A stretch of 64,000 bases of DNA from Luscinia megarhynchos (lineage: Eukaryota; Chordata; Aves; Passeriformes; Turdidae), in NCBI GenBank assembly GCA_034336665.1, contig JAPFBE010000002.1, positions 13,122,906 through 13,186,905 on the forward strand, written 5' to 3'. The notes under the pieces were generated by a model. It searched no databases and was not told the DNA's origin. It saw nothing but the letters and a program-made list of their open reading frames with translations. Positions 24,881 through 38,000 of this stretch are shown here, one piece after another. A program made the position numbers and the translations under genes. Numbering within the stretch: the stretch's first letter is position 1; each line of letters starts with the position of its first letter.

Positions 24881-27800
24881 TTCCATTGAGCAGAATTTTT
24901 AACACTTTTTATTTTTTTTTTTTTTGACTGTGCTGATCCTATGAGGGCAGATTTGTAGGATGTCAGGGTTTGAAACCTGCTGTCCCATTGCTGCCACGTG
25001 TTTGAATGGAAGAAAAAGCAAGCACACCAGAATCTTTAAGAAAGATAATAGGCTGCAAGGAAATCTAAAATTGCTGCTGGCTGGGAGAAAAATATTCATT
25101 GGTAAAGTATTTAATCAGATCTCTATACACAGAGAGCTTCAACTTCTGCTGAAAATCCTTTTATATGAAAAAAGCAAGACTTGGGTCTGTTGCTGTATGC
25201 TACACCTGTCACCATAGGGATCTTATTGCATTTTTAAACTGAATAAGGGTCATTAGCTTTAGGGAGGCATTAGAGGGTACTTTTAAATTCGTAAATGATC
25301 AGATAATGACTCTGAAAATTTTTGTTCCCCAAAATCTTCTTAAAATCTATTAAAACAGGAAAAAAATCTATGCTAGGTTTTACAGAAATATCTTTCAAAT
25401 TATTATAAAAGGTGCATAAGTAGCTGTTACATGATATCTACTTTACTCTGATTTAAAAAAAAAGAAGATATTTTTTCCATTATCTGTCACTAGGTAGTTT
25501 CATTGCTAGGCACTATGGTCCAAAAATATTTCTTTGTTTGAAGTTCTCTGACATAAATTCAAAATGAAACCTCAGATCTTTTCAAAACTCGTAAGTCTGA
25601 TGGAAAAACATATGTTCTTTGATTTCTACTCCAATGTTCAATTATTTTGAAGATTGAGGAAAAGAGTAAAATTAACCAGAAATGTCTGTCAGCTTGTGAG
25701 ATTCAGGCCATATCACAGTGTATGGCCCCACTTAAATCCTCCTCTCCTTCTGTCATAATGTTGGAACTGTGCTGGACTTGTTTTCACCTGCTTGCACTTG
25801 GAAACTTGTTCTGAACAAAACAAAACAAAAAAATGCAACAGACTCGGGTACCTGCTTTTTTTTTTTTTTTTCCTCTTGCTTTCATTCCCTTTTCTTTTTC
25901 CAGAGGGATTTCTATTTTTGCCAAGCAAAACACACAGCAAAATTTCTGGCACTGTTTCTCCTGCTGGGGAATGAATGGTACAACTCATAATCACTAACAT
26001 TGTGCACAGATGCTCAGAGATGATAGAAATGGAAAACTGACCATAAAGCAGCTGCATTTTGCTGTGATTCCCCTAATGCAGGGTAATCAGAAGTTTTCTA
26101 TTCTCAGTAATTAAACCAGGGAATATTGCACAAAGAGAGCAATGGCTGAAATGAGTATCAGTAAGTTCTCTACAAAAAGGTGTGGGCATGTAAAATATTT
26201 TAGTCTGCAGGTTTGATTATTCTGTCTCATTATATGTGGAACCACTTTTATCATATGGGAAAAAAAAAGAAAAAAGTTGCCAAATAAAGGCTGATAGAAT
26301 TGGCTTCATATTTAGCCTATGTCTTTTACAGCTTCACTTTTACCCTGTTTTACAATTGTGCTTGAGGACAAGTGCTGGCCAGAAATGGGCAACTGAGGTA
26401 AACTTCCATCTGAAGTCACAAGGAGTTTAGTGTGTGTGGGATCATATGGGATCAAACAGCACACTGGAATAATCTCAGTTCATGTTTGGTGCTAAGCAGT
26501 TCCAATGTATAGTGCCTACCAGGAACTTCCTTAGCAAATCTGCACAGATGAGCAAACCACAATTAGTCACCACGGCCAGAAGATCTAGTACTGAGCTAAT
26601 CTTCCCCTGCAAGTAAACAGAAAGTGTGCTTACTCTGCTTTGTTTGCTCTTTCAAGGGCCTGTGCCAATATATTATCACACCATGCCCAGAGTATTGCTG
26701 GAGCATCACTGTGTGCCACAGGGACCAAGGAGAATTGTGATGTGAGGCATGGAATAAAAAGTTTTTATTTAAAGGATAATTTCATAAGGAAAGTGTCCAA
26801 GTTTGGACCATCAACCCAGGACAGAAAGATAAGAATATCAGCTTGGGCCAGAACATTATATGCACAGTTTTAAAAAAATACTGGAGGTGATAATTAGGGT
26901 GTAGAAATCTTACTCTAAAAGAAGTTGAGGCTTACTAAAAGGATGTATGTGTATGCCTATACACAAGCTTTATGAATGCACAATACAAATAAATCCTCTT
27001 TGTCTCTGTGAGCGAGGCCAGCAGTGTTCACCTACATAGTATTTTTTGAGAAATCTAAATCTGAATAATGAGCACTAGTAAAAACAGGTAACTGCATCTT
27101 TATTTGCTTTTAAATGGCTGTGCTTTTGTTTTGCCACAATACCTTTCAGATGCATTCCTTTTTCACCTTCAAATCTGGAATAGCAGCATCTCAGAAGGAG
27201 AGTATTACCAGCAAGAGTAAATGCAGGTTTTTTACTTCTCTTTTCCTTTGAAAACACATTTCAAGGCAGCCTTGACAGAGTAGTTGCTATATATAATAGT
27301 GAATGTCAGAAAATCTACTGCATGCTACCACAGAAACATTAAAGTAAGTGACTAACTAGAACTAGGCACGCTAAGGCTTATTAGATGCAATTCTATGGAA
27401 AGCCTCTTGTTGAAATGAAAGGTTGAGGGTGGTTGACTCTTCTACTCTTTAAATTCTTGCCTGACGATTTCCAGTATTAAAGGCTGATCTTGAAAAATCA
27501 GAATATTCAAACATAAAGGTGATATTTCAGGGTCTTTGCATTCCTTCCTCCATTCAGAGTAGAGTTCAGAAAATCAGAAAAATTCAGAAAAGGTGATGGA
27601 TAACCTTGAAAATTTGGCCAAGTCAGAGTTTCTCTAGCATGTAAAGCTTGAAACATCTTTGTTAATTAATTTAATCACTATTACAAATACTCTTTGAGAC
27701 CTCAGTGGCTGGCTGTGTCCATTCCTCAAACCCATGTTTTCTGAGATGAACACACCCAACCTCCTGCTGTTCTCCTACCTGGCTGGTGAATCATGAACAT

Positions 27801-30800
27801 CATGTGGCCAGCTCTTGAAGGCCAGTCCCCAGTGCTCCAAGCAGTCTTGTGACACTGTATTAGTTCTGTTCAATGGTTAAACTGCAAGATAAGACCCAAA
27901 CCTAAAATGCAACTTTTGTCTGGTTTCTTAGACAAAGATTGTGTTAACTGCAATCAAACCAAAGACAAATGTTCTTAAGTCTGGCCAATTTTTGTAATCT
28001 CAATTTTAGTGTTGGGGCCAGGTTTCCAGTGGCTGATCCAACAGATAAATGAAACACACATGAGATGTCTTAGGCCAACAGGTGTTGCAGCTGCTTTTAT
28101 AATGTGAAGCTGTAGAAAACAAAATACCTCAATCATATATGAACCAATTGTTCTGGCATAAAACTGTCTCCAGTCTTCGAATAGCCTGCTTTGGGAGACA
28201 TCACAAAGCATTACAGAATGTCTGTGAGTGACAATTATTTAGAGAAGTTACTGCCCTCATAATGTAATTTTCCAGTGTCAGTATATAATTAGGCAGAATG
28301 AATAAAGAAGAGTTTCCATTGTGAAATACAGAGAAGCTGCTGTGCCCCTCCCAGTCCAATGCTGCTGAATAAATCAAATTTAACTTCCAGTTGGGCAACT
28401 TCTGGCTTTCTGAGCTTTGAAGCCTGTACTGAGCTTGCTGTTCAAATGGTGCATCTGACTTCTGCCTTGATATTCAAGGACCCCTTGGAAACATGAGGAA
28501 GATGTTTAAAAATTGGGGTTTTGTTTCTTTTTCTGTATTTTTGTTTAATTTGAGAACCGTACTTGTGAAACATGTCACCTGCATATTGCTGAAAGACAAA
28601 ATTTTAGCAAAAGCAACATCACAGCCTGCTGAAAGTCCCATTTTTCACCTCAGATGCTCCTGAACCTTCATCTCATCTTCCTTGGGGGATGTCAGAATCC
28701 TTGTTGTGTCAATTCCTCCTAGATGGTGGAGATTCTTGGCATTTAAGAGGCTGGACTATCAAGCAACTGTCAAATGCTGTTGTAAAAGGCTAATTCCACC
28801 CTGTGAAACCTGCATGCTTCTGTAGGTGAAAATGAGAGCTTCAGTTTGGCAGTGCTTTACAGGTGCTATTGAGCTATGGCAATTCTGGGCTGTGACCTGT
28901 GGTTTGTATGTATTGCTTTCCTTCTGAGGGGCCAAGCTTACCCAATGATCATGGTTTTATTTAAATGTCCTTAAGAGCACCCCTTCTGTTTGCTGTCTGT
29001 GTTTGGGACAGTTTGTATCCTCAGCAGATACAGGCATTTGCTAATTGCAGATCATAGCAGCAGTTTCAGTAATAAGGCTTCAGGATGGGAAGGAGGTATT
29101 TGGAGATAATGGATCTTTTGCTAAAAGGATCAGAATGTCGAATTCTTTGCTTGATTGCTCTTTACATGGAATGAGCTCATTGGAGGAAAAAACCATCGGT
29201 TCAGTCCACAGGTTACTGAATGTGGTGTGGAAAGGGAACCTGCCAGAAGAGTGCACCGTGAAGAGATCTCTTTGCAGCTAGCTGGCTGGAGGATGATGCA
29301 GAGAGCTGAGCTGGCAGCTGCAGGTTCTTCATGGCTCCAAAGACTGGTGAGAGGCTTGTTTACTAGCCAACAGCAATCCATGGTGTTCATGCTCTTCTGC
29401 AGCCAGAAAGCCAAATAAGCAAGCAACCAGAGAGCTCTGTTGCTTTACAAGGCTCTGTGAACAAGGTTTTGTAACCTCTGTGTCAGAAGCTGCAGTGATG
29501 ATTGTGGTCTAGACAAACAGTCCCAAGCTATCTTACCAGGAAGCAACAATCCACCTACAGCTAGATTACCATGGGGTCTGACAGCATGAGCTCTTTCTTA
29601 GGCAGGCTTTACAGTGCCCCTATTTTGTTGTGGTGGGGGTGGTGTCAGCCCCTCAGCTACCTAGTTTTAATCTTGCTCAGATGTAAACACCTTGTGCTGT
29701 GTCATGGAGCCACGTGGACCTGTGGTGATTCCCTGATGCTCTGTAAGTGTTTGGGAGTGCTCATCATTTCTGGTCAGGGAAAAGTGATCATGCTCTCCAG
29801 GTACCTCTGCAGGTTGTTCCCCCCACCCTAGCTGAAACAGTTTTTTGGTGAGATGAATCACTGTCTGGAGATGCTTCTCTCTTCTCTCTGTTGAGACAGC
29901 CTAGATGTCTAGTTTAGATTAGATGCTGACTTTTGGACAGCTAAAGATACTGAGATGAATGAAATTCTCTGGACCATTTCCTCTTTGTGCTTGGAGAATA
30001 TACCCTCATGCCACAGGGGATATTGTTCCTGCAGGATTGTGATAAATAAGAAATAAGGGACTGATCTTTTGCTTTTGGATAAAACTCAAAGGGAAGATGG
30101 GGAAAAAAATCCTGTATATATAACCCTTTATTTCAGAGCAGATTTCCATTTTTAGTTTCCCAATCTTTGCCTTTGTGTTGGTAAGGGCTCATGCTTGCAG
30201 CTGCATAGTTACAGAGATACTGCAAATAGATTGCATAGTAGCAAGTCTGATTGAATTATCTTTTGAGGTGAAATTTCTGCATTTTGCTTAATACTTAAAG
30301 ATTTTTTTCCTAAATGTTTCAGAAAAAGTGAGGTATTAATATTTAGAAGAAGCCCCTGTACACTTTTAACTAGTGAGATTATACTTCATAAGCCCTGTTT
30401 GCTGGGGTGCTCTTGGAAAGAGCAAGCACTTGCTATAGTCTCAAGCATAACTTTGAGATCTGCTTGATCTTTTGTAAATAGTAACATTTAGCTTATGATT
30501 ATTCAGAAATGATAAAAAATAAGTTTAAAGGACTGCATTTATTTTTCTCAGGTGGAGGGAGCATAGAGCAGAATTTAACTCATCTCAATTGTTTGAAAAC
30601 AATCTATTTAGGATATTGAAGCTTAGAAATAAAATGCACAATAATCAAACAAATCAACAAATATGAGAAGCCCTGTGAATGCAGGCAACAAAGTTGTTTT
30701 TGCCAAGAACAGCTTTTGAAGCCCCTTTTTCTGTGTCTATATAGTAGTGTGTGACCACTGCAGGACTTAAGCATGTTTTGGTACATTTTGTGTATCTTCA

Positions 30801-32338
30801 ATCTATTGTCCTGGTCCAAAGCAATGTGTTGTATTAAATTTTGGAGTAATTCATGACTGTGGTGTCAGGGAGGCATGTTAAATGATGTCTTGCACTTTCC
30901 TAACTGAAGAAGACTTAGACTCCTAGACAGAATTGTGTAATACACAGACTTACATATTAAATCATGCATAGATATCCTTGTATATAAAATATTTGCATAC
31001 CACTAGCCTCAGGTGAGAATGTAAGGTTTTGTTTCAGATTTCACTCTAGTTCATGAGGGGTTATAGAATGTATTTCAAATTGTTCTTTAAGCAACAACTG
31101 CTCTAGCAAAACTGTTGGCATTCCTCTAGGCCTTGATCCTTCATTTTAAAATACCCCACAAACAAAAAACTATAATGCCCAAACCAGAAATAGGGTGGTA
31201 CTTGGTAGCATTACAATTTGAGAAAGCAGGATCTGGAAAAGAACATGAGAGAAATGATCCAATGGTGTTCTGGCTGTGATACTGTTCACAAAAGTCCTGG
31301 TTGACCATCATGGGAGGAGGGGTGGTGCAACTGTGGCTGTGGAAAGCAGGAGTTTCACTTTTTGTTAGAAATATTAAGATCCTCAAGGTTCTGTATTTTA
31401 CTTCACAGAATCATGAAAGGAAATACTGTGTCTGCCCTGATCTTAATGGATGTTCAGAAATTCAAAGATTGAACCTTGCATTTCTTGAAGAACCTGGAAG
31501 GTGTTGGGAAGTGTGAAAGGGAAAATTGTTGTCTGGAGGGCTGAGTTCAAGTGCAAAGCTGCATAGTGATGAAGAAACTTTGTTTTTTCAGATTTTTTCA
31601 TGAGACACCCCACGTGTTTCTTAGAATGTGTAGTAGACCAGGAGATCTTCTTGCATTCAGGTTCTTTAAGGGTTTTTAGGGGTGTCTTAAACATCTAACT
31701 AATTGTACAGTTTAAAAGTAAATGAGCTGAATAACTCAAGCATAGCTTTCAAATGGTCTTGGCATCATGAACTTTCAAACTGGAACTGCAATCCTGAATA
31801 TGTTTTGTGAAGAAGTACTGGGTATTCCTGCTGATCTCCTTAGGATTTATGTGCAGGTGGCAAAGCCAATTATTTTAAGGGTTTGGTTGGTTGGGTTTTA
31901 TTTATTTATTTTCAATTCTCCTTTGCCTATAGGCCTTTGTGGTTTGAATAAAACTTTATGCTCTACCCACAACTTAACCAGATGCTTTTGAGGAATCTAT
32001 TGATGTTTCAAGTTTGCCAGAGGGGATGATTTATAGCAGAATTTAACATTTAAGACCTTTGAAATGAAGCATTAAGAGTCAACATTTGTGATGTTATGTG
32101 CCAAACACTGGCTGTGAATTCTTTGGAATTTAGGAACCTGAATCTTCTTGTACAGCAACAGTGCCTGTGGGATACCTGTTGAAGGGTGTATGTGTAAGAG
32201 AGCAATAAAAACTTTCTTTGAATTTTTTGTGTATGCTTCCACAGGACAGTGCACAGAGTAGAGTGAATTTCTGAGCTAACTTCAGCAGAGAGAGTTTGTG
32301 CTTTGCAAGCCTGAATACCATGCTGTACAGGGCTAACT
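24881..32338. other. AT-rich non-coding sequence
   Basis: No gene, RNA or repeat family recognised across about 7.4 kb. It contains poly-T at about 24909-24924 and 25855-25871 and a 12-bp palindrome AATGAGCTCATT at 29170-29181. Open frames are short and overlap on both strands. Confidence 0.6.
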
Positions 32339-32815
32339 GGACCAGCCCAGAGCAGGCTGATTGCTATGTCACCATTGTGCCCGTGCCTTGGTGGCACTTT
32401 GAGCCCTGTGCTGAGATGGGGACCGTGGCTGCCAAGGGATGCCAGGCTGTGAGGCTGCATCAGAGCAAAGCAGGAGCTCTGAAACCCTGCTAGGCAACGT
32501 GTCTTGAGCCGTGGGAGTAGCTCTTCAGCCTTTATCCTGCTTTCAAACTCGACGTGCCAAAAGCAGCTGGATCAAAGGCCCGTTTGATCACCCAGCCATG
32601 TGCTTGGGAGGTGAGATCAAGTGCACTGCACCTTGCTGCTTATGGCTCAGTGCTGAGCCTGGGAGCTGGAACACCACTGCATGACCCTTTCTCTCTGGGC
32701 TTCATTGTGAGAATCTGTCTTGGTGGCAACCTGAGTGAAATAATGGCGAGTACCCTGGCACCATATGCCTGCGAAAGCCTTGGCCCCGAGGCCAGCAGGA
32801 GGCAGTGAAAACCTG
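32339..32815. promoter_or_regulatory. GC- and CpG-enriched block, possible regulatory element
   Basis: About 480 bp contain roughly ten CpGs, while flanking kilobases have very few. Both strands stay open over long parts (for example 32554-32808 + and 32050-32460 -), which follows from the GC content. No TATA box or clear first exon is visible. It is bounded on the right by a long T-run. It could be a small unmethylated regulatory island or an unrecognised old insertion. Confidence 0.3.
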
Positions 32816-32839
32816 TAGAACATTCTTCTTTAGTCTTGA

Positions 32840-32876
32840 TTTTTTTTTTTTTTTTTTAATTCTTCTTTTTTTTTTC
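32840..32876 (+). repeat. poly-T tract
   Basis: An 18-base T run (32840-32857) and a second T-rich run about ten bases later. In minus orientation it is a poly-A stretch directly beside the CpG-enriched block. Confidence 0.9.
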
Positions 32877-34680
32877 CCCTTCTCAGTGGCAGGATGTCAG
32901 TAAATCCTGTCATTTTAATCAGCTTTTCATGATAATATATTTAAGAATCTTAGTAAAACTTAGTACAGAAAGAAGAGTGAAGTTCTGTATAAAAGCTGAT
33001 TGGATTCTAAAGGCATTTAAGTACCATTTTTGACTGAAGATCTGTGTTTTTTAAATAAAGCAGCCCTCACAACTACTTTTACCATCAAACTGGGTGCAGA
33101 AACCTGAAAGCCTTATCTATATTTATGCAGACCCCATACATCATGTATCGAGAGCCTTTTGACTAATGAAAAGTTCATCCTGTGCTAAAGTTGGGATAAA
33201 ATGGAGTCGTGGCTTCAGTTAGGATTTTGTATGCACTGGGAAATGAAAGAGCAAAGCTATAATTGTAGACACTCTCTTTTTTCCCTCCCAACCCCCCTTG
33301 TCCCTCCCATTACTGAGGAAGGAAGATGATTGTCTGCCAATTAATGCAGAAGGACTAGTAACTGTTCTTAAGGTATTCATGGCACGGATTAAACTAATGG
33401 GTAAGAGGTGCAAATTCTTTCTTAAGAAATGTAAATAATGTGTTAGGGGCTTGATAAATTTCTAATATACCAGTGTATTTGAGAAAGGATGACACTGTTC
33501 TCACATAAGTTGCATAGGTTTAAAAGCCAGAAGAGATCATTGTAACAAACTGGAGTATTTTACCCAGGTGTTTTCTCAGCCTCTTTTTGAAGAGGCTAAG
33601 CACATGGTTTAGGACACCTAGTCCTGATTTAGTGTTCTATTAACAGACAATTCTCTACATCCTTCCCAAACTGAGGTGTTACTGATTAATTTCACAGATT
33701 AGTACTGTAGCTCCTTGCTTTGTTTTATCTGGCATAATTTAATGTGCCTGCTGAAAAGGGCATTCCCACTGTCATCTGTTTGCTTATTTGTGCCTCTCCC
33801 TTGTGCCAGCTCTGGTTTTTGTGCTTCCTGGGTGAAACTGAGGTAGTTCATTGCCAGATGAGTTTCCTAACCTGCACAAACCAAACAATTATTTGACTTT
33901 CAGCTTACTCAGTTATTTGGTTAATACTGATGCAATGGAGCTAGTGGGAATGAATGGCCAAAATATGGAGGAGAAATATGGGATTGGCCTCTTTAATCAG
34001 CAACACTGAGAAATGACAGATTAAGTGGATTATGGAATAATGGTGTGAAACATAACAAGCAAGTAGCTAACAGCTGACACTAGACAAATTCAGATGAGCA
34101 GAAGTGCTTGTGTGGCCAATGAAGATAAAGAATCCTTTGCTATCTAACACTTACAGTTGGAAAATTTTATTTTAGAGGTAGAGAATTTTTTGACCCTTAC
34201 TATCCGACATGTCTTTATTTTGACTGTCTGCAATGAATTTAGATTTTGGAAGGACAACCAATATTCCTAGAGAGGGGGGGTGTGTTTGGATACCATAGGA
34301 GGGGGTGGGGTGGGAAGAAAATAAAGGCAGCAGTCTTGAATCGTCATGCAGAAGGTGAAATCTTTACTCCCTGCTGCTGTTGTGTCAGCAGCTCACATTC
34401 ACATGTCTCCCAACTCAGTCAGGAGTCTCCTGCTTCCTGACTGAACCTTATCCATGTGACAAAGCAAAAGTGTCTTGTGGGGTGCTTGGCAGGCTGGTTC
34501 AGTGCAGGCTGGGCTGAAACTATGGCAATTTGTAATATGCCTCTGCAGAGAGATGTTCCTCTGCAATGTTTTCCTTTGCTGTAACCAGAAACAATGTTGC
34601 GTGAGTGTTGACAATCTAAAGAGGGCAGGCAAAATCTCCTTTTAAATTTATTTTTAAATTTTTATTTCAACCATCCATAG
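32877..34680. other. probable intron upstream of the candidate terminal exon
   Basis: No exon or repeat is recognised. The G-rich stretch 34274-34314 could form a quadruplex. The last 50 bases before 34681 are T/A-rich and end in 'ccatccatag', compatible with an acceptor site. Confidence 0.4.
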
Positions 34681-34762
34681 CTTTGCTGAAGTAGATTCAG
34701 ATGAAACTGACTGTTCTGAAGAACAGCTGTCAGATGACCAAGAAGTTATTGAAGAGCTCTGA
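34681..34762 (+). CDS. candidate last coding exon, acidic C-terminus (partial gene)
   Basis: After a T-rich stretch ending in TAG at 34680, one base (C, completing a codon from the previous exon, so a phase-2 intron) is followed by 26 open codons and TGA at 34760-34762. The encoded tail starts FAEVDSDETD and ends QEVIEEL. Thirteen of 26 residues are D or E, with serines and almost no basic residue. Such composition is common in regulated C-terminal tails with acidic/serine (CK2-type) clusters and unusual by chance in this AT-rich DNA. The other two frames stop within a few codons. No upstream exon could be linked with confidence, so the protein is not identified. The acceptor ends in TAG rather than the commoner CAG, which weakens the call. 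A chance acidic frame remains possible. Confidence 0.45.
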
Positions 34763-35075
34763 TGAAGGCTGCTTTCATCAAACCCATTGTTTTCCAGGAG
34801 GGTTAAACTCCTATTAATATCAAAGCTGATACATTTGGTTTAATCCTCACACAATAACATGGTTTATACCTTTTGTACTGCACCTGTATTGGGTTTGATG
34901 CATGAAACTGCTATCCATAAGTGTCTGTTCCACTTTTATAAACCTGTGACTCTAAATGCCCTGCAGTCTTTGGGGAATCATTTTCTGTAACTTTCTCTAA
35001 AATTAAACCAGCTATATCTGAAGGGAATTCTGAACTCTGAAGTTGCTATTAAAATGTCTACTGCTTTAAGTGATG
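34763..35075 (+). other. putative 3' UTR of the acidic-tail gene
   Basis: Downstream of the TGA, the sequence has a UTR-like AT content. It carries two ATTAAA polyadenylation signals, at 35002-35007 and 35048-35053. The true 3' end could be further downstream; an AATAAA also occurs at 40017-40022. Confidence 0.3.
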
Positions 35076-38000
35076 CTATGATTTCTCCATGACTTACCAA
35101 ACAACAAAAGTTGCAATAGGCTCAGGTAATTAGAGCCTTATTTTAATTTTCTGCTATGATTTAGCTTCTGTAAGAGTATACCTTTTATCATCAGTATTTG
35201 CTTGGCATCTTTTCATGCAAGTCAGGGAAGATGCTACTAAGCATCTCTAAACTTTTATTGCCTTTCAGAGGATGACAGATAATGCTCTGATGAAACCTAA
35301 GCACTGAGCTCACAGGGCACTTTGCCAGTACAGCATAGCTGGTTTTGTAGCTATCTGTGTTTCTAACGTGACACAGTATCAGAATGGCAACTGTAGGCTA
35401 CAAAGACATGAAGAAACATGCTTTCTGTGTTAGGTTTTTTTTTTTAGGTCCCTGAAGTCAGCTTAAACTTGAAATGCATTTTCATCACTAATGCTCTTGT
35501 TGGGTCTAACAGGAGCCTTAATGGGTCTCTTTAAAGATATTTTTGAATTCTAGTCAACAGGGTAGCCTTCCAATACGTTTTTTTAAAGAACTGGTAGCTT
35601 CAAACACAAATGCATGTAGAAGCAGTATCAAAGAGATTGGAGAATAATAGCCCCACAAAATATAAATATATGCACAGAGCTCCCAAGATAAAATTGAAAT
35701 GAACATCTTTAGGTGCTCTGAAAGTGAGTAGTAAAGAAAGCATGCTCAGGTGTGCTGCTTGTAGGGTGCTGCTTCTGTGAGAAAGGTAAGACAAAGTTTG
35801 CATGCTATTTGCCACCCAGGCTTGGAATGGGAAAAAACTTTGGAATTGTTAACGCTACTCTGTTTGAGACCATGGTGGCAGGTTGCAGCATGCTATGGTT
35901 TGGCTTTTGGGTTCCTTTTCTTCCTCTCTACCTTGTCTGTTGAAAGAGCTGTTCCAGTGGCATAAGAAAATTCCAGCTGCTTTGCAGGGATGCTTTCTGG
36001 GAGCTGGAAATAGGCAGTTAAATGACTGTTGTATGGTTAAAAAAATGCTGGGATTGAGGATAGCTATCAAGACCCTGGACCTAAAATTATGCTTACCTGT
36101 CAAATATGTGCACTGAACTAAACTGGTTTTATAAAATAGGTTGCTAACCAGGCTGTGAATCCATCTTACTGATAGAAATGTTGGAATTTTCCCTCTCAGA
36201 TAAAGCAGGTCAGTGATGAAGTCCTGAAGCCCTGTTACCTTGGGACTTGCCCTATGGGACAAAGAGATTCTGAATCCAGCAAACATAATGTTTAATAGAC
36301 TTGGAACATAGTGAGATGTAGGGAAGCTTCCAAATTACCTGCATTCTTGCATGAAAGCATCCTGCATTTTTAAGTAGGGAACTCAACTAGGTCTGTGTCC
36401 ATAAATATTAGTGTTGGCAAGAGAAGCTAATTTTTAGAGGTCAGGTTTGTCAGTGTCCTGACAAAGAAAACTTTCAAAGTTAAAAACAAACAAACCGCCC
36501 CCCGCCCCCCCCAACCCTTAAAACCTACAAACCAACCTACCAACCTTCCTTTCTCTCTAGAAGCCCCACATCTTAATCTCAATTAGATGTGTATCATCTG
36601 GATTCTGCTTGTGTTTTATGGAGAACTTAGGCATTTGAAGTTTTTTGCTTTTACATGTATACCTGTGCAAATACTCCTGAACACTAGATGGTAGCTTCCA
36701 GATGGTAGTTTCATCTTTCCTACAGTTTATGATTGGTGTGTTTCAACTGGTTCTGGAGAAGGGATTAAGCTGCAAACAGCTGTATTACATTCAGAGCTTG
36801 AGGAATTTGATTTTTGCTCATACCTACTATTTCTCTGCCTCCTTGTCTTCTACAGACTGGTTCCAATCAAATTGAACTGTTGAGAACTGGCTGATGATAG
36901 TGGCTGTAGACAAGATTTTTGCATGCTGTTAAAAATGAACAAAACCTTAGAGCAGTTGCAAGTACTTAATGCATGTGGTATGCAAGCAACAGATCATTCT
37001 GTTGCCAAACGTTTTGGTGCTGAATGCTGCTAAGGCTTGATTTATATGTGGCTGTTTAAGTTGAAGTAGCTATCCAACCTTGCAAGCTTATTTGAAACAA
37101 AAATACAAGTAATATGAATTTGAAGCACGACTTCACTATCCTACTTATTTTCCATTTGAAGTTATTGGTGAAAGTGGTAATGCAGTGTTCTCCTGGAAGG
37201 ACCTGTGTGTAATCTGCCTGAAGTCAGCTACTCTAATCAAACAGCAGCCTGGGACTGGTGTGCTTGCAACAAAACTCATTTTACATCTTCTCTGCTGTAC
37301 CAAAAAGGGTCTAGCACTTCTAAAAGGAGTGAAATTGTGAGGAGGCATATTGGTAAGTTATCCTGTGTCAGTTTTTTGGTTCTGTGGGCACTGCACTGTG
37401 CCTTGACCAGGGTTAGCTCTTGGCAATAGAAGTGGTTTGTCTCCAGAGCAAAGTGCTCAGCCATCCTGGAGCTTGCTGAAGTGCTTCCCCATCTGCACAA
37501 CTGCCACTGCCAGAATGTTCTCTGCTTTCAGATTCAAACTGATCCACTTTCCTTAATTGAAAGTAATTCATATTTCTAATTTTATGTCATGTCTGTGCCC
37601 ATATAATGGAAAAATGCTGTTACAGACATGATAATTAAAAAGAACCTACATATTAGTAAAGAGAGAAGAGAAACTGTTTATTAAGGAAGGCAATTAAAAC
37701 ACTTTGGAAACTTTTAATATATATGAAATATTTATTTTTAAGTGATCCAGGATAATTTTTTTTTCATCCCTAGAAATTAACAAAATATTCACAAGTTGTT
37801 AGTTTGAGAAATCCGTGGGCAACAACGTCAGGAGCAGCTTGCTGTTCAGCAGGTGGTGTTGTGGCTTTATGGGGAGCTCCTAGACAATGTGTTAATTTTG
37901 GAAAGCTGTCCATATAGATAAGTACTGAACAGTAAGCCACCAACATTTGGAAAAAAAACTCTCAAACTTGAGAAGTCAGATCCAAATCCATCTTTGAAGG

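Noticed and set aside
31403..31425. 'cacagaatcatgaaagg' resembling the start of an antisense CR1
   Set aside because: The similarity ends after about 12 bases; the diagnostic blocks that follow in real copies are missing.
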